A stretch of 64,000 nucleotides of DNA from an uncultured Cohaesibacter sp. (GTDB taxonomy: Bacteria > Pseudomonadota > Alphaproteobacteria > Rhizobiales > Cohaesibacteraceae), in NCBI RefSeq assembly GCF_963676275.1, contig NZ_OY781091.1:3698775-3762774 (forward strand), read 5' to 3'. The notes beneath the pieces are model-generated. The model made no database searches and was not told where the DNA came from. It saw only the letters and a list, made by a program, of their open reading frames with translations. Position 1 is the first letter of the stretch. Each line of letters opens with the position of its first letter. This document shows, piece after piece, positions 9,555 to 17,923 of this stretch. The position numbers and the translations under genes are program-made.

Positions 9555-9911
9555 TCAGCAGAGGCGAGACCCATTTGGTACCGGCTTGTCGACACCGGCC
9601 AGAACGATCGCCCCCTCTTCATCCTCATAGCCAAGGGTCAGAACCTCGGACATGAAAGGTCCAATCTGTCGCGGGGGGAAATTGACAACGCCCATCACCT
9701 TGCGACCGACCAGTTCGTCGGGCTGATAATGAACCGTGATCTGGGCTGAGCTTTTCTTGATGCCGATCTCTTCGCCGAAATCGATCTTCAGTTTATAGGC
9801 AGGCTTGCGCGCTTCGGCAAAGACCACCGCTTCAATGATGGTGCCAACGCGGATATCGACTTTCAGAAAATCATCAAATGCAATCTCGGCCTGTTTCTTC
9901 GTCATCATCAT
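9555..9911 (-). CDS. csaA: CsaA-like tRNA-binding domain protein (secretion chaperone family)
   Basis: This 118-residue protein is a stand-alone OB-fold tRNA-binding domain of the CsaA/YgjH class, which in Bacillus acts as a dimeric chaperone linked to protein export. Motifs are the N-terminal [11 protein letters not shown] (about 15-25), SSAQITVHY (about 55) and [19 protein letters not shown] (about 77-95). Three consecutive ATG codons (9911, 9908, 9905) are possible starts; the SD-like AAAAGGGA just before them lies inside a perfect hairpin, described separately. It runs convergent with the kinase gene. The cellular role in this organism is inferred from the family. Confidence 0.9.
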   Translation of the reverse strand: MMMTKKQAEIAFDDFLKVDIRVGTIIEAVVFAEARKPAYKLKIDFGEEIGIKKSSAQITVHYQPDELVGRKVMGVVNFPPRQIGPFMSEVLTLGYEDEEGAIVLAGVDKPVPNGSRLC

Positions 9912-9936
9912 TCCCTTTTCACAAAAAGGGAATGAT
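9907..9936 (-). promoter_or_regulatory. Perfect hairpin covering csaA ribosome binding site and start codons
   Basis: The arms ATCATTCCCTTTT (9907-9919) and AAAAGGGAATGAT (9924-9936) are exact reverse complements with a four-base loop. In the minus-strand transcript the 3' arm contains the SD-like AAAAGGGA and the first ATG, so folding would hide the start site. No U-tract follows, so a terminator is unlikely. Confidence 0.55.
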
Positions 9937-9956
9937 CGGTGAGATGGCGTGTGAGA

Positions 9957-10682
9957 TCAAGACGGCATGGGTGCCATGGAACCATCATCCACAGACGGCC
10001 CTTCGGAAGACTTTGCATCCGCATGCGCTGTTTCTGCTTGCCTCTTGTCCGCGCCGGAGCGGCGTCTTGCAGACCGGCAGCGCTTACGCAAGCGCGGCAA
10101 CATGCAGGCTATTTTCTCGGCCCGATGCAATGCCGCCTCACCCCGCTTGAGAAACTTGTCGAGCGCCGCCATTGTCTTGGCAAGATCGGCGCTGTCATCC
10201 CCGATCCAGACAGAAAAGGCCCGACCGTAGGCCAGTAGCGCCCCGTGGCTGCGCGCCAGACCGGAGAGACCGGCAGGCGAAATGCACGAAATATCAAGGA
10301 ACCATTCGCCCGTCAGGCGCGACAGGGCAAGCAGATGCAGCCCCAGCACAGGATCCCGGCGAGCCGCCTTGTTCAATTCGATGATAAGCTCACGATGACC
10401 CTGCATCGCATCGAACCGCGCCATGATCACATCAAACAGCCGCTCGCGCGCCGGTTCCTCGCCCATTGCCGGATCGTAGGATTCCAGCATGGCTTCGTCT
10501 ATGCGCCGAACCAGATCGGTGACATAGGCATAGCGATCCCGATATTCGAAAAAGGCCAGCTTGATATCGACTTCGGCTTTGCTGGCTAACTGGGCGCAAG
10601 ACACGCTGCGCCAGCCTTGCGTCATGACCGCCTGAGAAAATTGCTCAAACAGGCGCTGTCTGATTTCTGGATTGTGATCCAT
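9957..10682 (-). CDS. TetR-like transcriptional regulator
   Basis: This is a 241-residue putative regulator. The N-terminal third reads as a TetR helix-turn-helix (IRQRLFEQFSQAVMTQGWRS, then LASKAEVDIKLAFFEYRDRY, about residues 6-50), followed by an alpha-helical ligand-domain-like region and a basic, low-complexity tail (about 190-241, rich in Arg, Ser and Ala). The frame is open to 10775, but an AGGGAG site sits just before the ATG at 10682, giving the start used here. The HTH is divergent, so the TetR call is moderate; a COQ9-like fold is an alternative. No adjacent target gene is obvious. Confidence 0.65.
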   Translation of the reverse strand: MDHNPEIRQRLFEQFSQAVMTQGWRSVSCAQLASKAEVDIKLAFFEYRDRYAYVTDLVRRIDEAMLESYDPAMGEEPARERLFDVIMARFDAMQGHRELIIELNKAARRDPVLGLHLLALSRLTGEWFLDISCISPAGLSGLARSHGALLAYGRAFSVWIGDDSADLAKTMAALDKFLKRGEAALHRAEKIACMLPRLRKRCRSARRRSGADKRQAETAHADAKSSEGPSVDDGSMAPMPS

Positions 10683-10898
10683 ATTTTTCTCCCTCGGAAA
10701 AGTCCGGCACATAAAATCTATACGCAAACAGGTCGCACAAGGATCAGATGATTGCATATGCGTCCCTGCAACCATAGCTTAAAAATATGGCTCAAAGAGG
10801 GAAGCTGCAAGTGCGACGCAAAGCCATAGCCCAACCAGCGCCGCCCCAAATGCAAGGACTGCAAGGGGCGGCCCTGTTGCTTGATTGTTGTTGAATGG

Positions 10899-11720
10899 CT
10901 ATTTGGCCAGTTCGATAGAGCGATCGCGCGCAGCAACCGTGGCCTTGGCCATCAGCTCATCCAACCCGCCTTGCTCCGCCATCAGAATGGCGAGCGCGGC
11001 TGCGGTGGTGCCGCCCGGAGAGGTGACATTCTCCCGCAGGGTCGCAGCAGGCAGTTCGGACTGGTTGAGCAGTTCCCCGGCCCCGACGATCGTCTGGCGC
11101 GCCATCAGATTGGCCGCATCAGGCTCCAGCCCGAGCGCTTCTCCGGCCTTGGCCAAGGCTTCCACCATATAGAAGACATAGGCGGGACCGGATCCGGAAA
11201 TGGCGGTGACGGCGTCGATCAGGGCTTCCTCGCCGACCCAGGTGAATTTGCCCGTTGAGGACATCAGTTCGGCGATGGTCTGGCGCATATCCTCTGTCAC
11301 TTCAGCGGAAGCAAAAGCGGCAAACATGCCGCGCCCAACCTGCGCAGGCGTGTTCGGCATGACGCGCACGACCCCGGCAGCAGCACCAAGATAGGACTGG
11401 AAGGTCGCGATCGGCGTACCGGCAGCAATGGAAACCACCACGGTTTGCGGCCCGACCAGAGCTTTCAGCCCCGGCAACACCTTGGCCATCATCTGCGGCT
11501 TGATGGCAATAACGAGAATATCCGGCTGGGCAATGCCATCCGGTGAGGAAACAAGAGCAAAGCCGGTCTTCTGCGACAGGGCCTTCATGTCTTCAGGCTG
11601 TCCGGGATCAATCACCGTGACATTCTTCGCCTCAAGATCCATACCAAGCCAGCCGGTGAGCATCGCGCCCCCCATCTTGCCAGCCCCAACCAAAACCAGT
11701 GACAACGCATTCAGTTTCAT
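10899..11720 (-). CDS. proC: Pyrroline-5-carboxylate reductase
   Basis: ProC reduces delta-1-pyrroline-5-carboxylate to proline with NAD(P)H, the last step of proline synthesis, in the cytoplasm. The 273-residue protein has an N-terminal Rossmann motif (LVGAGKMGGAML, residues 10-21), VIAIKPQMM near 70, the conserved MPNTPAQVGRG near 120, and the C-terminal dimer and active-site segment with AISGSGPAYVFYMVEAL and VTSPGGTTAAAL. Length matches the family. It lies downstream of ubiK on the same strand, separated by about 190 bases including a terminator. Confidence 0.96.
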   Translation of the reverse strand: MKLNALSLVLVGAGKMGGAMLTGWLGMDLEAKNVTVIDPGQPEDMKALSQKTGFALVSSPDGIAQPDILVIAIKPQMMAKVLPGLKALVGPQTVVVSIAAGTPIATFQSYLGAAAGVVRVMPNTPAQVGRGMFAAFASAEVTEDMRQTIAELMSSTGKFTWVGEEALIDAVTAISGSGPAYVFYMVEALAKAGEALGLEPDAANLMARQTIVGAGELLNQSELPAATLRENVTSPGGTTAAALAILMAEQGGLDELMAKATVAARDRSIELAK

Positions 11721-11830
11721 TGCATCAATTCCATAAAATTCCTTGCCGACCCGTCACGCGCGGATCCGATCATCTTATCTGAGTGCCACAGGCTGGCCCG
11801 ATTTTCAAATCTTCCCTGCCAGAGGGCATG

Positions 11831-11860
11831 AAAAAGCCCACCGGCAAAAACCGGCAGGCT
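11831..11860 (-). terminator. Intrinsic terminator downstream of ubiK
   Basis: On the minus strand AGCCTGCCGG and CCGGTGGGCT form an imperfect stem around TTTTTG and are followed by TTTTTC. It lies about 50 bases after the ubiK stop and before proC. Confidence 0.65.
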
Positions 11861-11911
11861 CTGCATTTCAATCCTGTGCCTCAAAGCAAGGCAGCAACAG
11901 GCATCCCTGCC

Positions 11912-12217
11912 CTATTTCTCTTCGGAAGCATCAAGCTCCGCCCCGTCAATGGAGGACAGATCATCCAGCACTCCGAGCTTTTCTTCCAGAATGGCAAGGC
12001 GGGTCGCCAGCCTGTCATTCTCATCGCGCGCCGCCACAGCCATCGCCTTGACGGCATCGAATTCATCGCGTGTCACCAGATCCATATCGCCCATGAAACG
12101 CTCGAGCTGGGCGCGAATCGCAACCTCGGCCTCATCGCGCACCCCTTGGGCAACACCGGCGGCATCATTCATCAATTTGGCGAATTCATCAAAGAGCCGA
12201 TTGTTCGTCTGTGTCAT
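11912..12217 (-). CDS. ubiK: UbiK/YqiC (BMFP) family ubiquinone biosynthesis accessory factor
   Basis: This 101-residue protein belongs to the BMFP/UbiK family, which forms coiled-coil trimers, associates with membranes and helps the UbiJ-centred ubiquinone biosynthesis complex. The N-terminal helix RLFDEFAKLMNDAAGVAQG and the following VTRDEFDAVKAMA, then a leucine-rich coiled coil (LATRLAILEEKLG), are characteristic, and the end is acidic. The frame is open to 12271, but the ATG at 12217 is preceded by GAGGGA and matches the family start. It is transcribed divergently from lgt. Confidence 0.85.
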   Translation of the reverse strand: MTQTNNRLFDEFAKLMNDAAGVAQGVRDEAEVAIRAQLERFMGDMDLVTRDEFDAVKAMAVAARDENDRLATRLAILEEKLGVLDDLSSIDGAELDASEEK

Positions 12218-12409
12218 CACACTTTCCCTCGCTTGGCGCGGCAAGCCTTTGCTTTGCAAGCCTGCAACCATCCTGCCTTAGATTTGTCTTTATCTCCAGA
12301 TATAATGCGCCATGGATATTTCACAATGAATATTTGCGGTTTCCCTTGACTTGCGGTCGATAAACCAACAAATCCAGACACAACCGAAGCATAATCAAAA
12401 GGCAGCGCC

Positions 12410-13234
12410 GTGACCCTTCTGGCCATTCCCTTCCCGATGATCGATCCTGTGCTCATTTCCCTTGGGCCACTTCAGATCCATTGGTACGCCATCGCCTATA
12501 TCGTGGGCATCCTGCTCGCCTGGTTCTATTGCAAGCGCCTTGCGGCCAGAGAGCAGCTCTGGCGCGGCAACCAGAGCCCTCTTTCCGGCCCGGCGCTGGA
12601 TGATTTCGTCTTCTGGGCTACCATCGGCATCATTCTGGGTGGCCGGCTGGGTTATGTGCTCTTTTACAATCTCGACGTCTATTTGCAGCATCCGGCGCAA
12701 ATTCTGGCGCTCTGGACTGGCGGCATGTCCTTTCATGGCGGCTTTCTGGGTGTAACCATCGCCATGATCCTGTTTGCGCGCGCCAAGGGCATTTCTCTTC
12801 TCTCGCTGTTCGATCTGGTCGCCATGGCCGCCCCCATTGGGCTATTTTTCGGCCGTGTTGCCAATTTCATCAATTCCGAGCTTTGGGGCCTGCCGACCAG
12901 CCTGCCATGGGGCGTCATCTTTCCCAATGGCGGCCCGGAACCAAGACATCCGAGCCAGCTTTATGAAGCTGCGCTGGAAGGCCTTCTGCTCTTCCTCATC
13001 CTGCGCCTTGCAAGTCACTTCACGGGCGCATTGAAAAGGCCGGGCACCATCGCAGGCCTTTTCGCCATTCTCTATGCCCTGTTCCGCTCGCTGGTCGAAC
13101 TCGTGCGGGTTCCCGACAGCCAGCTTGGCTATTTCAGTCTCGGCACCACCATGGGCATGTGGCTGTCGGTGCCGATGATCCTTGCCGGTCTTGCGATGAT
13201 CTTCTATGCCCGATTGAAAAAATCCGATGGTTGA
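12410..13234 (+). CDS. lgt: Prolipoprotein diacylglyceryl transferase
   Basis: Lgt transfers the diacylglyceryl group of phosphatidylglycerol to the lipobox cysteine of prolipoproteins, the first step of lipoprotein maturation, in the inner membrane. The 274-residue protein carries the family motifs IHWYAIAYIVG (about 24-34), GGMSFHGGFLG (about 104-114) and the Lgt signature GRVANFINSELWG (about 148-160), within seven membrane helices. The start is a GTG at 12410. Its last 8 bases overlap the next gene, suggesting translational coupling. It relies on the product of pgsA-type lipid synthesis elsewhere in this window. Confidence 0.96.
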   Translation: MTLLAIPFPMIDPVLISLGPLQIHWYAIAYIVGILLAWFYCKRLAAREQLWRGNQSPLSGPALDDFVFWATIGIILGGRLGYVLFYNLDVYLQHPAQILALWTGGMSFHGGFLGVTIAMILFARAKGISLLSLFDLVAMAAPIGLFFGRVANFINSELWGLPTSLPWGVIFPNGGPEPRHPSQLYEAALEGLLLFLILRLASHFTGALKRPGTIAGLFAILYALFRSLVELVRVPDSQLGYFSLGTTMGMWLSVPMILAGLAMIFYARLKKSDG

Positions 13235-14363
13235 AACCGATAGCCCCTCACTGGAAGCACTCATCAAACGCCTGATTCTGGCCACCGGCCCGGTCAGCGT
13301 GGCGACCTATATGAGCCTTTGCCTCACCGACCCGCAGCATGGTTTCTACACCAGCCAGCGCCCTGTCGGCGCCAAGGGTGATTTCATCACGGCCCCCGAG
13401 ATCAGCCAGCTTTTCGGCGAACTGATCGGCATCTGGATGCTCGCCGTCTGGCAGCAGTCCGGCCGCCCTGCTCCCTTTCATCTGGTCGAACTGGGGCCGG
13501 GCCGCGGCACATTGGCAAGCGACATGATCCGGGCCATAGCCACCGACCCCGAGGCCATGGCCTGCCTGCATCTGCATCTTCTGGAAATCAGCCCGACACT
13601 GCAGAAGCAGCAGCAAACCGCGCTCTCGGATATTGACTGCCAGAAAAGCTGGCACTCCCATTTCGCCAGCCTGCCACAGGCCCCCCTGTTCATCATCGGC
13701 AATGAATTTTTCGACTGCCTGCCAATCCACCAATGGATCTTCCACAAGGACCAGTGGCATGAACGGGTCATTGGCCTTAATGCTGAAGAGCAACTCGCCT
13801 TCGGCCTTGGCCCCATCAGAGCAGCCCCGGAGCTTTCCGAAAGCCCGGTGCAAGGGGCCATACTGGAACATTCGCCAGCCTGCGAAGCAATGATGAGCAC
13901 CATAGCGGCCCATCTCGCCAGCCATGGTGGCGCGGGCCTCTTCATCGATTATGGCTATGACACGCCCGGTTTTGGCGACACCTTTCAGGCCATGCGCCAT
14001 CATGCCTATGCTGATCCACTGCTCGCCCCCGGACAGCAAGACCTGACGGCCCATGTCAATTTCGACGCCTTGCGCAGGCAGGCCCAAGCCGAGATATCCG
14101 GCGTATCAAACGCCAACCACCCGTCCGCTCCCCTCACACTTTCCCCCATTGTGACACAGGGAGAATTCCTGCTCGCCATGGGGCTTTTGCAGCGTGCAGG
14201 TCAATTGGGCGCTCATCAGCCCGCCCATAGGCAGGAGCAGATTTCGCAGGCGGTAGAACGCCTCGCAGGTCCCGATCAAATGGGCAAACTGTTCAAATGC
14301 CTCGCTCTCATGCCAGCCCTGATGCCGGATGGCCTACCGCTTCCCCCCGCAGCTCTCACATAG
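13227..14363 (+). CDS. SAM-dependent methyltransferase, MidA/NDUFAF7 family
   Basis: This 378-residue protein is a class I SAM-dependent methyltransferase of the MidA (COG1565) family. In mitochondria the homologue NDUFAF7 dimethylates an arginine of complex I subunit NDUFS2 during assembly; a similar role on NuoD is a reasonable inference here. Visible motifs are GDFITAPEISQLFGELIG (about 51-68), the SAM-binding VELGPGRGTLASDM (about 89-102), IIGNEFFDCLPIHQW (about 155-169) and LFIDYGYD near 237. It overlaps lgt by 8 bases and precedes pgeF, an order seen across Rhizobiales. Confidence 0.92.
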   Translation: MVETDSPSLEALIKRLILATGPVSVATYMSLCLTDPQHGFYTSQRPVGAKGDFITAPEISQLFGELIGIWMLAVWQQSGRPAPFHLVELGPGRGTLASDMIRAIATDPEAMACLHLHLLEISPTLQKQQQTALSDIDCQKSWHSHFASLPQAPLFIIGNEFFDCLPIHQWIFHKDQWHERVIGLNAEEQLAFGLGPIRAAPELSESPVQGAILEHSPACEAMMSTIAAHLASHGGAGLFIDYGYDTPGFGDTFQAMRHHAYADPLLAPGQQDLTAHVNFDALRRQAQAEISGVSNANHPSAPLTLSPIVTQGEFLLAMGLLQRAGQLGAHQPAHRQEQISQAVERLAGPDQMGKLFKCLALMPALMPDGLPLPPAALT

Positions 14364-14522
14364 TGACGAGAAGATAGAACCGGGAAAATTCATGTGACAG
14401 GGAACCGCTCTCAGCTTTTTTTCCTGTTGACTTGGCTGCCAAAGCCAAAGACTCTCAGACCTGTAAATGAGCTGCGGGCAGAGACCAACTTCAACAAAAG
14501 CTCAAACAACTCGGGAGAAAGC

Positions 14523-15290
14523 ATGCGCATTCAACATCCGTCCCTTCAGGCCCTTGACGGCATAGCTCACGGATTTTTCACGCGCAGAGGCGGCACCTCG
14601 ACCAAGACCTATCACAGTCTCAATTGCGGCTATGGCTCCGGCGACGGAAGGGAACAGGTGAGACAGAACCGCGCTCTGGTTGCCCAAAGCCTTGGAGTTG
14701 AGAGCGACAGGCTGGTCACCGCCTATCAGGTCCATTCGCCCAGAGCCCTCATCATCGATGCCCCGTTTAGTGAAGGCAACACGCCCGAACTGGATGCTCT
14801 GGTGACCAACAAGCCCGGCCTTGCCGTGGCAATTCTGACGGCCGATTGCGGCCCGGTCCTGTTTGCCGACGCAGAAGCCGGTGTCGTCGCTGCCGCCCAT
14901 GCCGGTTGGCGCGGGGCCTTTGAAGGCGTCATCGCAGACACGGTGGCAAAAATGACCCGACTGGGCGCGCGGCCCGAAAAGATCACCGCCATTCTCGGCC
15001 CCACCATTTCCCATGCCAATTACGAAGTCGATCAGGCCTTCATGGACCGCTTCACCACCAGATCCGCAGATTGGCAGCGCTTTTTCAGCGCGGGTAAAAG
15101 GGATGGACATGTTCAGTTCGATCTGCCAGCCTTTATATTGTTCCAGTTGCAGCAAAGCGATGTCGGCAACGCCATCAATCTGGGGCGCTGCACCTATGGC
15201 GAGGAATCGACATTCTTCAGCTACCGGCGGACAACGCACCGCAAGGAACCCGACTATGGTCGTCAGATTTCTGCGATAGCACTCATCTGA
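14523..15290 (+). CDS. pgeF: Peptidoglycan editing factor PgeF (YfiH, multicopper-like)
   Basis: PgeF is a cytoplasmic enzyme of the YfiH family (older names: laccase-like polyphenol oxidase) that removes mis-incorporated amino acids from UDP-MurNAc precursors. The 255-residue protein contains the early GFFTRRGGTSTKTY, the active-site segments QVHSP (about 69), LTADCGPVLFAD (about 109-120) and AAHAGWRGAFEGV (about 126-138), and the late RCTYGEESTFFSYRR. The open frame extends to 14394, but TCGGGAG lies before the ATG at 14523, where the family begins. It is 159 bases after the methyltransferase gene. Confidence 0.93.
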   Translation: MRIQHPSLQALDGIAHGFFTRRGGTSTKTYHSLNCGYGSGDGREQVRQNRALVAQSLGVESDRLVTAYQVHSPRALIIDAPFSEGNTPELDALVTNKPGLAVAILTADCGPVLFADAEAGVVAAAHAGWRGAFEGVIADTVAKMTRLGARPEKITAILGPTISHANYEVDQAFMDRFTTRSADWQRFFSAGKRDGHVQFDLPAFILFQLQQSDVGNAINLGRCTYGEESTFFSYRRTTHRKEPDYGRQISAIALI

Positions 15291-15338
15291 CCCGTCTCAT
15301 TCAGACTGGCCCGAAGCCAGTCAACCAAGGAGCTTCAC

Positions 15339-16496
15339 ATGGCGCTACATTTTTCAACGGATGAATTCAAAAGCCGCAAGGCCACTCTTCTGGCGAAAAT
15401 GGCGGATCGCAAGCTCGATGCGATGCTGATATTTGCTCAGGAAACCATGTATTGGCTCACCGGTTATGACACCACCGGCTTCAACCTGTTTCAATGTCTG
15501 GTCTTGCGCAAGGATGGCAGCACGGATCTGCTGACCCGCTCGGCCGATGTCCGACAGGCCAGACAGACATCCAATATCGACGAAATCCATATCTGGGCCG
15601 ACCGCAAGAAGAAGAAGGCCTCACCGGCGGTTCAGTTGCGCGGACTGCTCGAAGAGCTCGATCTGCTTGGCGCGCGCATCGGCATCGAATATGACGCGCA
15701 TGGCCTGACGGGCAAGGACGCCAGAACGCTCGATGACTCACTCAAATCCTTTGCCGACACCGAAGATGCCTCCCGCATCATCCCGCCGCTGAGAGCCATC
15801 AAGTCAGGCGCAGAGATCGCCTATACCCGCAAGGCGGCCGAATTGACCGATCTCGCCTTCACCGAGGCCCTGCCGCTGATCAAGGCAGGCGCAGACGAAG
15901 GCAAGATACTGGCAACCATGCAAGGGGTCATCCTTGAAAATGGCGGCGACTATCCGGCCAATCATTTTTCCATCGGTTCGGGCGAATCCGCCCTGCTTTG
16001 CCGCTACAAGACCGGACGCCGTACGCTCGACGCGCAGGATCAGCTGACGCTGGAATGGTCGGGTGTCTTCCGCCATTATCATGCCCCGGCCATAAGAACC
16101 CTTGTCATTGGCCGCCCGACACCAAGACATCTGGAACTCTATGACATCGCGCAGGAAGCCCTGCTGGCGGTGGAGAAGGTGATGAAACCGGGGCACGTGA
16201 TTGGCGACATCTTCGACACCCATGCCAAAGTCATCGATGAAATGGGCGCGCACAACCACCGCCTCAATGCCTGCGGCTACAGCGTCGGCGCCCGCTTTGC
16301 TCCCAACTGGATGGACTGGCCGCTGATCTATCGCGGCAACGAATATGCGATCTGCCCACACATGACCCTCTTTGCTCACATGATCATCATGGACAGCGAG
16401 CAGAATGTCGCCATGACGTTGGGCCGAAGCTATCTCACCACCGATGCCGCCCCCGAGCCCCTTTCAAATCTACCCATGGAGCTGATCGTTCGGTAA
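15339..16496 (+). CDS. M24-fold (pita-bread) hydrolase, creatinase/ectoine-hydrolase type
   Basis: This 385-residue protein has the two-domain creatinase/aminopeptidase P layout: an N-terminal domain (about 1-150) with TMYWLTGYDTTGFN and a C-terminal pita-bread domain (about 155-385). The five metal ligands of true M24 peptidases are not present: the usual Asp positions read LEWSGVFRHYHA, the His motif reads GYSVGARF and the Glu-Pro-Gly motif reads PHMTLFAHM. That pattern points to the metal-free hydrolases (creatinase, ectoine hydrolase DoeA) rather than to a prolidase. A good AAGGAG site precedes the ATG, and pgeF ends 48 bases upstream. Substrate unknown. Confidence 0.8.
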   Translation: MALHFSTDEFKSRKATLLAKMADRKLDAMLIFAQETMYWLTGYDTTGFNLFQCLVLRKDGSTDLLTRSADVRQARQTSNIDEIHIWADRKKKKASPAVQLRGLLEELDLLGARIGIEYDAHGLTGKDARTLDDSLKSFADTEDASRIIPPLRAIKSGAEIAYTRKAAELTDLAFTEALPLIKAGADEGKILATMQGVILENGGDYPANHFSIGSGESALLCRYKTGRRTLDAQDQLTLEWSGVFRHYHAPAIRTLVIGRPTPRHLELYDIAQEALLAVEKVMKPGHVIGDIFDTHAKVIDEMGAHNHRLNACGYSVGARFAPNWMDWPLIYRGNEYAICPHMTLFAHMIIMDSEQNVAMTLGRSYLTTDAAPEPLSNLPMELIVR

Positions 16497-16650
16497 CATT
16501 TCATTGTTCTTAAAGAAGAGTTAAAACAAATCCTGTTTTATAGAGTCACAGCGCAACAGAAATGCGCCCGCATGAGACGCGTTGCGGGATGCATTTCTTT
16601 TCCGATTGCCATCAAGACCAATCGGCAATACGGGAAAGAGATCATAGAAA

Positions 16651-17379
16651 ATGCGGAGTGATGATAAAATGCAAAATCAGCACATGATTCCAGTTGGCAG
16701 ATTTTCAGCCATGCTTTCTCTGGTCATGCTGGTAGCCGCCTGTGCCGGTGGTGGTGCCCCCACACCTCCCGGAGCAATCGGCAATACGCCGCCGTCCATT
16801 CTGGAGAGCCTCCCCCCTGTTGATGGTTCGACAGATGGTTCGGACCCATTCGGCTCACCGGGCTTGACCGACCAAAGTGACCAGACAGGCATGTCAGGTC
16901 AAACGGCGGACACCGCGATGACGGATCCGTCCCTCGCTGGCCTGCCCCCGGCAACCAGCATCCCCACCACAGCCAACCCGGCCCCAACCCAGACCGCCAT
17001 TTATCAGGCTCCGGCCTCACGTGCCGTATTGACCTTCGAACCGATGGTCGGGGCGCCAGACCGGGTTGCCAGAGAATTGGCAACAGCCCTTGGCATGCGC
17101 GTGGCCCAGCAGGCCCTGCCCGTCGTGAAGCGGACAGACAGCAAGGTGACCCATCGCATCAAGGGCTATTTCTCGGCCAGCAAGTCCGGCTCCGATTGTG
17201 TCGTGTCCTATGTCTGGGATATCTTCGACGCCAAGGGAAAGCGCGTCAATCGCGTTACCGGCACACAGAAAACCCAGATGGTTTCCTCCGATCCTTGGGA
17301 TAGTGTCACCGGCCCGGTTCTTGACAAGGTCGCCACAGATACGGCGGCAAAGATCAAGACATGGCATGCAAGCATCTAG
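16651..17379 (+). CDS. Putative lipoprotein of unknown function
   Basis: This 242-residue protein has a type II signal peptide with a lipobox-like LVAAC (Cys31), so it should be processed by Lgt/LspA and anchored in a membrane. Residues 32-120 are low-complexity and rich in Pro, Gly, Thr, Ser and Asp. The folded part is about 125-242, including RVARELATALGMRV, KVTHRIKGYFS and DSVTGPVLDKVA. ATG codons at 16651 and 16669 are possible starts. I recognise no named family; a C-terminal domain like small penicillin-binding-protein activators or LpoB-type lipoproteins is conceivable but unproven. Confidence 0.7.
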   Translation: MRSDDKMQNQHMIPVGRFSAMLSLVMLVAACAGGGAPTPPGAIGNTPPSILESLPPVDGSTDGSDPFGSPGLTDQSDQTGMSGQTADTAMTDPSLAGLPPATSIPTTANPAPTQTAIYQAPASRAVLTFEPMVGAPDRVARELATALGMRVAQQALPVVKRTDSKVTHRIKGYFSASKSGSDCVVSYVWDIFDAKGKRVNRVTGTQKTQMVSSDPWDSVTGPVLDKVATDTAAKIKTWHASI

Positions 17380-17923
17380 AGCAGAACCGGCCAGTCGCCC
17401 GCCAGTCGCCCGCCTGTAGCCAGTTGAAGCCAGCTGTAGCTCCCCAATAGCGGCCCGCCAGTAGACCCGACAAAGGATCAGATACTGGCGCGCCCGCAAT
17501 CGCACCCGGCGAGTCTCCCAAGAGCCCCGGCGTGTCCCCAAGAGCAGGGCACCGAGTCTCAAATGCCCGCATTTCAGCGATCGGTTTCAAGCGCCACAAA
17601 ATTTCCCGCATAAAGACCTAAGACTATTCTATAGCACCCGACCCGAATTTGGGCCGGGTGGATTTTTTTAGGCATTTTTCAGAGAAAATCCCCCTCAACG
17701 CGTCACATAAACTTTACAATATGGGTATTCCATGCTTACAAGGCGCCTATAAAATTTCGCATTCTCAAGGAACGCGGCAACCACTCCAACAGATTTCAGT
17801 CATTCGTTTTTCAACTTTTGAAAATCTCAATCGTTGAAGAAGCGATTGCCAATCAGGGGCGCATAGGAGCCAACCCCCGACCAACGGCTCCCCAATCTTG
17901 CGAAGAGACAGGGCATAAGGTTC
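17380..17923. other. Long intergenic region with short repeats and a terminator, upstream of prs
   Basis: This 544-base gap carries no convincing gene. The first 50 bases hold a tandem 10-mer (CCAGTCGCCC twice) and related GCCAG units; the middle is C-rich with repeated CCAAGAGC. A terminator lies at 17635-17669. The last 200 bases are AT-richer and should hold the prs promoter. Confidence 0.5.
17635..17669 (+). terminator. Intrinsic terminator between lipoprotein gene and prs
   Basis: CACCCGACCC and GGGCCGGGTG pair with one mismatch around GAATTT, followed by GATTTTTTTA. It ends transcription from the lipoprotein gene 255 bases upstream or a transcript starting within the gap. Confidence 0.75.
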
